Under the pieces are notes generated by a model that saw only the letters and a list, made by a program, of their open reading frames with translations, had not been told where the DNA came from and did no database searches. Position numbers and translations under genes: made by a program. DNA of 41,598 bases from a virus. Location: the IMG/VR virus record IMGVR_UViG_3300005613_000147, positions 1 through 41,598 of that record; one strand, given 5' to 3'. This document shows positions 8,199 to 14,796 of the stretch, one piece after another (position 1 is the first letter of the stretch; every line of letters starts with the position of its first letter).

Positions 8199-8360
8199 AT
8201 GGCTAAAGGTAAAATGCCTCCTCAGCTTCTTGAGTACTTCAAGAAAAAAGAAGCCAAGAAAGAGGACGGTACTGAGATGAATGATAAGGAAAAGCGTAAA
8301 GCTGCCTTAGATAAAGCCCGTAAGTACAAAGAGCAAAAAGGCAAAAAGGAAGAAAAATAA
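8199..8360 (+). CDS. Small Lys/Glu-rich basic protein (53 aa)
   Basis: A complete 53-codon gene from ATG 8199 to TAA 8360. Roughly a third of its residues are lysine (e.g. YFKKKEAKKEDG, then KARKYKEQKGKKEEK). The stop codon forms the start of a 9-bp inverted repeat that separates it from terL. It belongs to the set of small basic proteins in this phage; nucleic-acid binding is inferred from charge only. Confidence 0.65.
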   Translation: MAKGKMPPQLLEYFKKKEAKKEDGTEMNDKEKRKAALDKARKYKEQKGKKEEK

Positions 8361-8387
8361 GATAGCATCAAGTAACAAGCTATCTTA
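8358..8387 (+). repeat. Hairpin immediately before terL start
   Basis: Perfect 9-bp inverted repeat: TAAGATAGC (8358-8366) and GCTATCTTA (8379-8387) with a 12-base loop. It includes the TAA of the upstream gene and ends five bases before the terL GTG. No T-run follows, so it is not a classic terminator. It occupies the place where a ribosome-binding site would be expected, so a translational or mRNA-processing role is possible. Confidence 0.6.
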
Positions 8388-8392
8388 GTTCC

Positions 8393-9919
8393 GTGCCGAG
8401 TTATACGCACCTTGCCTATCGTCGTAATGCGCGGGCTGCGGCACGTAACCAACAAATCAAGAAGCCAAAGAACGCGAAGGACCTTGAGAAGGCTCGTGAA
8501 GACTTTGGCTTTTTCTGTGAGTATGTAGCAGATAAGCCACCTGCCACCCATCACCTGGATTGGCATCGGCATTTTGTTACCAATGAAGATAGTAGTTGTT
8601 TAATAAAGATTGCTGGACCGAACGTTGATCTCCTGGCTCCCCGTGGTTCAGCTAAATCAACGGTCTTGGGTCTACTGACTGCATGGGCTATTGGCATCCA
8701 CACTCATGCCAAGATGCCGCTGCAGATTCTTTACTTGTCGTACACGGTTGATATTGCACGATCCAAGTCAGCAACCATTAAACACATCATTGAAAGCAAA
8801 CGGTACCAAGAGGTCTTCCCTTCTGTTCGCTTGATGAAGAACGTCACCAGTAATGAGTACTGGTCAATTGATCACAAGTTTGCTGGTATTGACACCACTG
8901 GTGATGAACAATTCACACTCTGCGCTGCAGGTCTAAAGGGTTCCGTGACCTCCAAGCGTTCGCACCTGGTAATGATTGATGACGCCATTAAGTCAGCTGC
9001 GGATATCTCCAACCCTGACATCAGGAAACAGATGCAGGACAACTGGAATGCTGTGATTGCACCGACGATGTTTGAAGGTGCCAGGGCGATCTGCCTTGGT
9101 ACTCGCTTTAGGCATGACGACATCCACTCCACGACATTCAACGAACAAAACAACTGGACTCAGATTGTTCTTTCTGCCATCCTCAACAATCCAAAGACTG
9201 GCGAAGAAGAGTCCTACTGGCCTGAGATGTGGTCACTGGAGTACTTGAAGGAGAAGAAACATCAAGCACCGATTGCCTTCTCATTCCAGTACATGAATCA
9301 GATCGTTCGTCAGAACGAGCTTTCTCTTGCACCAGAACTGATTGTTAAAGCAGAGATCTCAACAGAGTTCGACACGCTTGGCGTTGGTGTTGACCTTTCT
9401 GCTGGCACCAAGGAAAAGAATGACTACACGGTCATGATCTTGGGTGGTCGCATCGAAGATCGCATCCACATCATTGATTACAGACGGATCAGGGTGATGG
9501 GTAACCTCGAGAAACTCGATGCAATGAAGGAGCTTCTCAATGATTGGTCAGTGCTGGGGCAAGACGCTAACGGTAATTACTTCCCAACGTATTCGACGTG
9601 TGACATCTGGTCAGAAGCTGTCCAGTACCAGGCCTCCCTGGAAGCAGACTTCAAGCGGGTTTGCTTGAATAACGAAGGTCTCTACAACTTGATTTGGCAT
9701 CCAGTCAAAGGATTCCGTGCAGACAAGCTGGCACGTTTCCGTGGAATCATGGGCATGTTTGAAGACCGAAAGATTATCTTTAATCGTTATCGGAACTTCA
9801 CTAATCTCTTCGAGGAACTCACAAACTTCGGCGTAAGTAGTCATGATGACACGGTCGACGCGTTAGTATGGCTAGTGACAGGTCTTATGCGCAAAGGCCA
9901 ATTGCATATTGATTATTGA
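8393..9919 (+). CDS. terL: Terminase large subunit
   Basis: The motor and nuclease that cuts and pumps phage DNA into the prohead at the portal. In the 508 residues the N-terminal ATPase shows Walker A at about 83-90 (PRGSAKST) and Walker B at 191-197 (HLVMIDD). The C-terminal RNase H-like nuclease has an acidic residue at D334 (GVGVDLSAGT) and a late acidic cluster at 484-489 (HDDTVD). The start is GTG 8393, just after a hairpin and without a clear Shine-Dalgarno site; the length is normal for TerL. About 25 bases after its stop lies a second, degraded copy of its last 19 codons. The packaging-site type cannot be told from sequence alone. Confidence 0.95.
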   Translation: MPSYTHLAYRRNARAAARNQQIKKPKNAKDLEKAREDFGFFCEYVADKPPATHHLDWHRHFVTNEDSSCLIKIAGPNVDLLAPRGSAKSTVLGLLTAWAIGIHTHAKMPLQILYLSYTVDIARSKSATIKHIIESKRYQEVFPSVRLMKNVTSNEYWSIDHKFAGIDTTGDEQFTLCAAGLKGSVTSKRSHLVMIDDAIKSAADISNPDIRKQMQDNWNAVIAPTMFEGARAICLGTRFRHDDIHSTTFNEQNNWTQIVLSAILNNPKTGEEESYWPEMWSLEYLKEKKHQAPIAFSFQYMNQIVRQNELSLAPELIVKAEISTEFDTLGVGVDLSAGTKEKNDYTVMILGGRIEDRIHIIDYRRIRVMGNLEKLDAMKELLNDWSVLGQDANGNYFPTYSTCDIWSEAVQYQASLEADFKRVCLNNEGLYNLIWHPVKGFRADKLARFRGIMGMFEDRKIIFNRYRNFTNLFEELTNFGVSSHDDTVDALVWLVTGLMRKGQLHIDY

Positions 9920-9940
9920 TGGAACGTTTAAACCCATCCA

Positions 9941-10004
9941 GACGATTTTAGTTTGGTTGGTCACTGGTCTATCGAGGAAGGGTCAGCTTCATATTGATTA
10001 CTAA
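9941..10004 (+). pseudogene. Vestigial second 3' end of terL
   Basis: Codons from 9945 to the TAA at 10002-10004 read ILVWLVTGLSRKGQLHIDY. The real TerL ends ALVWLVTGLMRKGQLHIDY, so 17 of 19 residues match. Yet most synonymous positions differ (for example GTT TGG TTG GTC ACT against GTA TGG CTA GTG ACA, and TAC TAA against TAT TGA). Upstream homology fades into GACG with a one-base offset, and no start or full frame exists. The pattern fits the leftover tail of a diverged terL allele after recombination, not a fresh tandem duplication. Confidence 0.8.
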
Positions 10005-10039
10005 CCCTTAGAATTTAAAAAAAGGAAAAACGTTTTGCC

Positions 10040-10333
10040 GTGGGTCCGGAATACGTAGCGATAGCGTTAACTGCTTGTATCTCAGCATTAACCGGCGGTT
10101 CTTGGATTGCGAACCGCATTATGGATCGCCAAAAAGAAAGAATGGAACAGGCTTTTAGTTACATCAATTCGCAAAAAAGGCGGATTGATTGTCTAGAAGA
10201 TGACCTGAAACAACTGCCAATTGAATACGTTTTAAAGGTGGATTTTCTTAGGGAGATCCAGGAAATGCATGAGAACTTTAGACAAATCAACACTAAGCTT
10301 GATAAGCTAATGGAAAAGCTTTTGTCGAAATGA
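10040..10333 (+). CDS. Membrane-anchored coiled-coil protein (97 aa)
   Basis: GTG start at 10040 with AAAGGA upstream. One N-terminal transmembrane segment (residues 5-24, YVAIALTACISALTGGSWIA) is followed by a basic, then heptad-like helix to the end (MHENFRQINTKLDKLMEKLL). The design is like small phage membrane proteins of the holin, spanin or XhlA kind, but no family is certain. It overlaps the next gene by four bases (ATGA), so the two are coupled. Confidence 0.65.
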   Translation: MGPEYVAIALTACISALTGGSWIANRIMDRQKERMEQAFSYINSQKRRIDCLEDDLKQLPIEYVLKVDFLREIQEMHENFRQINTKLDKLMEKLLSK

Positions 10334-10512
10334 GCTACATCCTTGAGGTCCAGGAAGACGAAAACGGCGAGCCCTTTATCACTCTTCCTGATGAACTGAT
10401 CGAGGAACTTGGTTGGCTAGAAGGTGACCTCCTTGATTGGGATATTCGTGCCAACGGAATCATTCTAAGCAAAGTAAATGATTCTGCCGGTTACGAAGTT
10501 ATAGAAGAGTAA
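10330..10512 (+). CDS. AbrB/MazE-like small protein (60 aa)
   Basis: The sequence follows the swapped-hairpin AbrB/MazE pattern: a strand (YILEVQEDENG), ITLPDELIEELGWLEGD, then DWDIRANGIILSKV. In that family the fold binds DNA as a dimer or serves as an antitoxin. No toxin gene lies next to it. It is coupled (ATGA) to the membrane coiled-coil gene. It is acidic overall, unusual for a DNA-binding AbrB protein, so the role is uncertain. Confidence 0.65.
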   Translation: MSYILEVQEDENGEPFITLPDELIEELGWLEGDLLDWDIRANGIILSKVNDSAGYEVIEE

Positions 10513-10515
10513 AAT
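10510..10515 (+). promoter_or_regulatory. TANAAT promoter-like box (TAAAAT)
   Basis: TAAAAT overlapping the stop codon of the AbrB-like gene, 21 bases before the next ATG, which has GAGGA in the gap as a ribosome site. Confidence 0.4.
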
Positions 10516-10536
10516 AAAAATATTGAGGATAAGAGT

Positions 10537-10899
10537 ATGTATTACGGCGGTGAATCCAACGTCCCTGGTGCGCCAGGTAATCTGTTTGCCGGTGGACCCA
10601 GCTTTGATATCCCCCGTGGACCTGGTGCTTTAGGCGGTCGTTCAGAAGAGCAAATCCGTCGCCTTCAGCAGAGCATGCCCGAGAATCGTCAGCTGTTGGA
10701 CGAGATGCAGCGCCGTGGTATCACTCCAGGCGGCGGCCCTCAGCTTCCTCTTGCTGGTATCCCCGGCTCTAGCAATCTCCCTGGTGCTGTAGGAAACATG
10801 GGCGGCATTGCTAACGCAACGTTCTATGCTGGCCCCCAATTTAATCAACCTGGGAACGTTTCTCTTCCTGCCGGATTCCAAGGCAAGTACGTCTCCTGA
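10537..10899 (+). CDS. Gly/Pro-rich hypothetical protein (120 aa)
   Basis: ATG 10537 with GAGGA upstream. The protein is Gly/Pro-rich and largely disordered (VPGAPGNLFAGGPSFDIPRG), with one short central helix (QIRRLQQSMPENRQLLDEMQ). Its stop overlaps the next start (TGATGG). No family recognised. It resembles extended linker or minor virion proteins in composition only. Confidence 0.65.
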   Translation: MYYGGESNVPGAPGNLFAGGPSFDIPRGPGALGGRSEEQIRRLQQSMPENRQLLDEMQRRGITPGGGPQLPLAGIPGSSNLPGAVGNMGGIANATFYAGPQFNQPGNVSLPAGFQGKYVS

Positions 10900-11186
10900 T
10901 GGCACAAGACGATTCCAAATACACGAAACCTGAGCTTCGTGAGCGGATCAAAGACCGTGTGATGGCTGGCTCCAAAGGAGGAAAGCCTGGTCAGTGGTCT
11001 GCCCGCAAAGCTCAGCTCGTTGCTTCCGAGTACAAGAAAGCTGGTGGCGGGTACAAAGGCGGTGAAGGTGAGAAGCAAAAAGACTTGAAGAAGTGGGGCA
11101 AAGAAAAGTGGATGACCAAAGACGAGTACGAGAAGCGCAAGAAAGCCAAATCAGCAGCTAAGAAGTACAAGGAGAGTAAAAAATGA
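10899..11186 (+). CDS. Basic protein of the KGGKPGQWSARKAQL family (95 aa)
   Basis: It contains the motif SKGGKPGQWSARKAQLVASE followed by YKKAGGGYKGG and LKKWGKEKWMTKDE. I recognise this as a small family found in algal and viral genomes, I believe DUF5872, of unknown function. The C-terminal 30 residues are lysine-rich (KKAKSAAKKYKESKK). It starts in an overlap with the preceding stop, and its own stop overlaps the next start (ATGA). A nucleic-acid-related role is inferred from charge. Confidence 0.75.
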   Translation: MAQDDSKYTKPELRERIKDRVMAGSKGGKPGQWSARKAQLVASEYKKAGGGYKGGEGEKQKDLKKWGKEKWMTKDEYEKRKKAKSAAKKYKESKK

Positions 11187-11393
11187 AATTAGCCGGAAAA
11201 TACGCATACACTCCTGATTTTTTTTCCAAATCAACAGTTAATGCATTCACTTGCGGATCAAACAAACAATACTCAACTCAAAGAAGCATTATTGGATTTT
11301 CAATATCCTTTTAAATTAGAAGATTTAAAATCAAGTGGGTATTCTCCTGAAATCATGCAAACAGTTTTAAATGCTGTCACTGGAACTGCATAG
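11183..11393 (+). pseudogene. Small gene interrupted by a frameshift at a T8 run
   Basis: From ATG 11183 the frame reads MKLAGKYAYTPDFF and then hits a run of eight T (11218-11225), after which it becomes Ser/Thr noise and ends at 11314. Skipping one T joins it to PNQQLMHSLADQTNNTQLKE and later SSGYSPEIMQTVLNAVTG, ending at TAG 11391-11393, about 69 residues in all. The joined protein looks coherent and shares the LAGKY start with the gene at 4900. It is either a one-base insertion in the homopolymer, an assembly error, or productive slippage at the T8 run. Confidence 0.6.
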
Positions 11394-11394
11394 C

Positions 11395-11595
11395 ATGATT
11401 ATGCTTGCTCTGCTGCTTTCATTGACACATCCAGTTGATAACTGGCTTTTGTCGTGTGCTGAGTACCAAGCATTAACTCAACGTCTTTACGCAGATCCTT
11501 ACTTTGAAAGGCCAGCGAATCTTAGTCGTAGAAAAGAGATTCACGAAATTCTGAAATCACGTACTTCCGACGAATGTATTGAGGTGAACGCATAA
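11395..11595 (+). CDS. Small secreted or membrane protein (66 aa)
   Basis: ATG 11395, one base after the preceding stop. The N-terminus is hydrophobic (MIMLALLLSLTHPV) and would act as a signal peptide or membrane anchor. The remaining 50 residues are soluble, with two cysteines (C19 and C62), and helical (EYQALTQRLYADPYFERP). The stop overlaps the next start as TAATG. No family recognised. Confidence 0.55.
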   Translation: MIMLALLLSLTHPVDNWLLSCAEYQALTQRLYADPYFERPANLSRRKEIHEILKSRTSDECIEVNA

Positions 11596-11804
11596 TGGCT
11601 GACAAGGCAATTCAAAAGGGATACACTAAGCGTTACCTTCCAGAGAAGGCATGGGCCTCCTTGTCAAAAGAAGAGCGTGAGAAAACTGACCAAAAGAAAA
11701 GAGAAGGAAGTAAAAAAGGAAAACAATTTATTGCCAACACCGAGAAAGCGAAGAAAGCTGGTAAGGCAGCAAGAGCTGCTAAACGTTACCAGGAAAAAAA
11801 ATGA
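11595..11804 (+). CDS. Small Lys-rich basic protein (69 aa)
   Basis: A 69-residue, strongly basic helical protein (SLSKEEREKTDQKKREGSKK, then AKKAGKAARAAKRYQEKK). It is coupled at both ends: TAATG with the upstream gene and ATGA with the next. The C-terminal Ala/Lys pattern is histone-H1-like in composition only. It is one of seven such proteins here. Confidence 0.7.
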   Translation: MADKAIQKGYTKRYLPEKAWASLSKEEREKTDQKKREGSKKGKQFIANTEKAKKAGKAARAAKRYQEKK

Positions 11805-11947
11805 AGACTAAAAAACTTGTCAAAAACGCCCTGAAACATCCAGAGCTTTATGGACCTGCTGAGCTGGTATTCTTTAAGCGTTGGTTAGACTCGAAGAAGC
11901 GGACGAAGGCTGCTAAGATCAATAAAGATAAAAAGAAAGATAGTTAA
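11801..11947 (+). CDS. Small basic protein upstream of portal (48 aa)
   Basis: A complete 48-codon gene between ATG 11801 (four-base overlap upstream) and TAA 11947 (TAATG overlap with the portal). The protein has a short helical core with an aromatic patch (HPELYGPAELVFFKRWLDSK) and a lysine-rich tail (INKDKKKDS). Tight coupling on both sides argues that it is real despite its size. Function unknown. Confidence 0.65.
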   Translation: MKTKKLVKNALKHPELYGPAELVFFKRWLDSKKRTKAAKINKDKKKDS

Positions 11948-14307
11948 TGGCTGCCGGGGACGCTAAATCAAGGCTTAAGGAAATCATTGATTCCTACCTC
12001 GAGAGAGATGGTGGGACAATGATCGATACGGGCATTGTGGCGTCCCACCTTGCTCAGATGCGTATGTTCGGCATCCGTCAGGGTGTCGAGTTCTTTCCTG
12101 CGCAAGACAACTTTGGTAACCAGCGCAAGGACTTTATTGACCGCGTCATCAAATACAACTCAATTGATACTCGCTTAGATTCAATCTGGGATTACTTTCT
12201 GTGCGATGGTCAAGGTCTTTTTTACATCCGTCCTACTAAAAACAATTACCGTCTCTATTATTTCCGTAAGCACGAATATCGTAGTTACTACAACATTGAT
12301 GGCGAGCTGGATGAAGTTGTAGTCATCTACAGCTACAAGGTACGCAACGGTTTTGGGTACCAGCAAGACATTGAGATGAGCAACGTCAGCGGTCCCATCA
12401 ACATGGGTAACGGCGCTGCCAAACGCTACATCCGTCTTTCGATTAAGCGTAAAACAATTGAAGAAACTCACTCAGAAGGTGAGATTTCATTCGACACGAA
12501 CTACCAATCAGTCACTGGCAAAACTAAAAGCTTTAAAAATACACTCGGTTTTATTCCCTGCGTTGAGATCTTCAACAACGTCAAAGGATTCTCCAACGAA
12601 GGTTCTGGTGAATTTGACGCGTTAGCAAATCATATTTGTACGCATGACGAAATGGTCCGCACGATGCGGAAGAACATTCAGTTCTTTGGTAATCCAACTC
12701 TTCTTTCCTCCAGACCCAAGACTGACCTGATGGAACCGGGAGGTGACACTTCCGTTCAACGTCCTTCTATTGCAGCAAACTCTGGCTTTACTGGTTCTGG
12801 TGCTTTGAGCCAATCTCGGTTTAAGGCTGATCCTATTTATCGAGGTGGCTCTGACGGTCAGCTGCGAGTACCAAGGGTTATTGCAAACCTGGAGCCGAAT
12901 GACCGTGTTGGTTACATCGTTCCTGATGCCATCACTGGTGACCAAAACTCGTTTGCTCGTCAATATCGAGAAGAGATTCGCACCGCTCTTGGCGGTGTTG
13001 ACGAACTTTCAATCTCTGCTGGTGTCACCGCAACTGAATACAAGTCGTTGTTTGGTCGCGTTGCCGCAACTTCTAAAAAGAAAGCAATTTCAATTTATAC
13101 CTACGGTATTTGCCGTTGCTTAGAATTAATTCTTTTCCAAGAGGAACGTATTTTCCGTGACACGTTAGCAGCTGCTGCAGGCTTAGAGAAACCTCTTGAG
13201 CTTCCAGAGACTGCCACGGAAGAAGATCTTCTCATGTACGACGACGCAATGTCGATGTATGAAGAGAAAGTCAAGCAGTTGATGATGGCTTGCTTGAGGA
13301 CCCAACAGATTCCACCCGGAGTTTTAGGTTTAATTCCTGATGGTGACGTAACAATGCAGTGGCGTTGGTTAGGTCCTGTTTACGAAGATTCGACGCAAGA
13401 TATCTTAAATAACTCTATTGTCGTAAGAAATCTGCAAGAATTAGGTGTTGATAGCATTGAAGCACTGAAATACCTCTTCCCGTCTAAGACGGATGAGGAG
13501 CGGGCCGCGATGCTATCGGGGTTCCCGTTCAGGATGGTGAACGAATTACAGGGTGCATACTCTCAGTTCGCTCGCCTCGTGGGGGGGATGATGCAGACCC
13601 CTCACCCGCAATCACCGGATTTACCGATGGCTGCGGATCCGCGATTGGATTTGACCCCATATCTGTATCGCACCCTAGAAGCATTACAAAAGGAGATGAG
13701 TTATGCAGGACGCTACCGTCCAATCGATCCCACAGACGAGCCCAGCACCAGCGGCCGTCGCGCCCAGCAGCTACGTGGCGGCAGCTCCGGCACCAGCAGC
13801 ACCGGCGGCACCGGCACCAGTGGCTTATCAGGTGGGTACGAGTTACCCCCAAGCGGTACCTCAGGCAGCCCCCAGCTACCAATCAGCCCCTACTCAGTAC
13901 GCCCCCCAATCCCAACCGGTGGAAACCTCGGCGGGGAATCCTTGGGAATCGGCGTTCAACAAGGTGGTGAACCTGCTGAGCGCACCAGTCCAGTCCCCGT
14001 TCCAGGGTCAACCGTCGCCTCAGACGACCGAGTTTACCCCGGCCAACTACGGACAGCCCAGCAGCCAAGCTACGCAACAATCGGCTCCGCTGACCTGGTC
14101 TCCCAGCCAGGAATCCTCGCCCAATTATTCCCAAACCTCCTCGACTCCCTCATTGGAGCAAATCGCGGACCTGGTGGGAATGAGCCAGGAAAGCCGTCAG
14201 GTGATGGACGCGTTCGGGATCGAAACTCCGGCTCTTCTGAACAACTACGCCCTAAACCTCGAGGGAATGCTGGACAGCGCCGTCGAGTGGGGAAATCGCG
14301 CAGCTAA
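11947..14307 (+). CDS. Portal protein, with C-terminus overprinted by the scaffold-like gene
   Basis: The ring at the head vertex through which DNA is pumped and to which the tail attaches. The call rests on length (786 residues), position after terL and before the capsid gene, and portal-like sequence in the first 560 residues (RVIKYNSIDTRLDSIWDYF; EFDALANHICTHDEMVRTMR; PDGDVTMQWRWLGPVYEDS). Residues after about 585 change to Ser/Gly/Pro-rich low complexity (SSGTSSTGGTGTSGLSGG). They are read out of frame with the gene starting at 13703 for 605 bases. The core portal probably ends near residue 585; whether the tail is useful or merely tolerated is open. Confidence 0.8.
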   Translation: MAAGDAKSRLKEIIDSYLERDGGTMIDTGIVASHLAQMRMFGIRQGVEFFPAQDNFGNQRKDFIDRVIKYNSIDTRLDSIWDYFLCDGQGLFYIRPTKNNYRLYYFRKHEYRSYYNIDGELDEVVVIYSYKVRNGFGYQQDIEMSNVSGPINMGNGAAKRYIRLSIKRKTIEETHSEGEISFDTNYQSVTGKTKSFKNTLGFIPCVEIFNNVKGFSNEGSGEFDALANHICTHDEMVRTMRKNIQFFGNPTLLSSRPKTDLMEPGGDTSVQRPSIAANSGFTGSGALSQSRFKADPIYRGGSDGQLRVPRVIANLEPNDRVGYIVPDAITGDQNSFARQYREEIRTALGGVDELSISAGVTATEYKSLFGRVAATSKKKAISIYTYGICRCLELILFQEERIFRDTLAAAAGLEKPLELPETATEEDLLMYDDAMSMYEEKVKQLMMACLRTQQIPPGVLGLIPDGDVTMQWRWLGPVYEDSTQDILNNSIVVRNLQELGVDSIEALKYLFPSKTDEERAAMLSGFPFRMVNELQGAYSQFARLVGGMMQTPHPQSPDLPMAADPRLDLTPYLYRTLEALQKEMSYAGRYRPIDPTDEPSTSGRRAQQLRGGSSGTSSTGGTGTSGLSGGYELPPSGTSGSPQLPISPYSVRPPIPTGGNLGGESLGIGVQQGGEPAERTSPVPVPGSTVASDDRVYPGQLRTAQQPSYATIGSADLVSQPGILAQLFPNLLDSLIGANRGPGGNEPGKPSGDGRVRDRNSGSSEQLRPKPRGNAGQRRRVGKSRS

Positions 14308-14677
14308 CACCATTAAGGGTTACGCCGAATTTGCTGTTGGTGAACACCAAGAGAACCTGGCGTATAACGAGATTCTCACCAACCCCGACGTTCTTAGCGA
14401 TTACACGCTGAAGTTCTTCGGTCCTGAGGGTCCGTATCCCGTTTACGAAAACGAGGCCCAACTGGAGACCCGTGGTTATCCCACTGCTCCGGTGAATAAT
14501 GCGATGGCTCAACTGAGCGAAATGCCCGCTCCTCCTGCCGCTGCCGCTCCTCAAGCACAGGGTGATTTCTGGGGTGGCTTTAGCGAGCAAATGGCCCGTG
14601 ATCCCCAAAACGCCTGGCGTCTTCTGAACCAGGCTCAACCCCAAGCCGTTGCAAACAAATTGTTTGTAATGGAGTGA
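13703..14677 (+). CDS. Scaffold-like protein, overlapping the portal gene
   Basis: ATG 13703 has an excellent ribosome site (AAGGAG at 13688-13693, seven bases before). The protein has 324 residues. The first 60 are Ala/Pro-rich (VAAAPAPAAPAAPAPVAYQ) and the next 75 are Gln/Ser/Pro-rich. A helical domain then runs from about residue 150 (SLEQIADLVGMSQESRQVMD; LLNNYALNLEGMLDSAVEWG) and a helical C-terminus ends the protein. Position between portal and major capsid and this build fit a scaffolding or head-assembly protein; there is no protease motif. The first 201 codons lie inside the portal frame. Confidence 0.7.
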   Translation: MQDATVQSIPQTSPAPAAVAPSSYVAAAPAPAAPAAPAPVAYQVGTSYPQAVPQAAPSYQSAPTQYAPQSQPVETSAGNPWESAFNKVVNLLSAPVQSPFQGQPSPQTTEFTPANYGQPSSQATQQSAPLTWSPSQESSPNYSQTSSTPSLEQIADLVGMSQESRQVMDAFGIETPALLNNYALNLEGMLDSAVEWGNRAANTIKGYAEFAVGEHQENLAYNEILTNPDVLSDYTLKFFGPEGPYPVYENEAQLETRGYPTAPVNNAMAQLSEMPAPPAAAAPQAQGDFWGGFSEQMARDPQNAWRLLNQAQPQAVANKLFVME

Positions 14678-14684
14678 TGAGTAT

Positions 14685-14709
14685 GTCGGTAATTGAATAA
14701 ATTACCGAC
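14685..14709 (+). terminator. Hairpin between scaffold and capsid genes
   Basis: Perfect 10-bp inverted repeat: GTCGGTAATT (14685-14694), loop GAATA, AATTACCGAC (14700-14709). A smaller repeat follows (AGACAT / ATGTCT, 14731-14746). There is no T-run directly after the stem, so it may be a weak terminator, an mRNA-stabilising hairpin or a processing site ahead of the capsid message. Confidence 0.55.
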
Positions 14710-14712
14710 TGC

Positions 14713-14718
14713 TAAAAT
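14713..14718 (+). promoter_or_regulatory. TANAAT promoter-like box (TAAAAT)
   Basis: TAAAAT just after the 14685-14709 hairpin and 79 bases before the GTG start of the major capsid gene. This gives a longer leader than elsewhere. Placement after a hairpin suggests a separate capsid transcript. Confidence 0.4.
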
Positions 14719-14796
14719 TTGTGTTAGATAAGACATGCCAATGTCTAAATCTTTCACCCATTAAACACTTCCTGCGACACTGGAGGATAAAACAAA

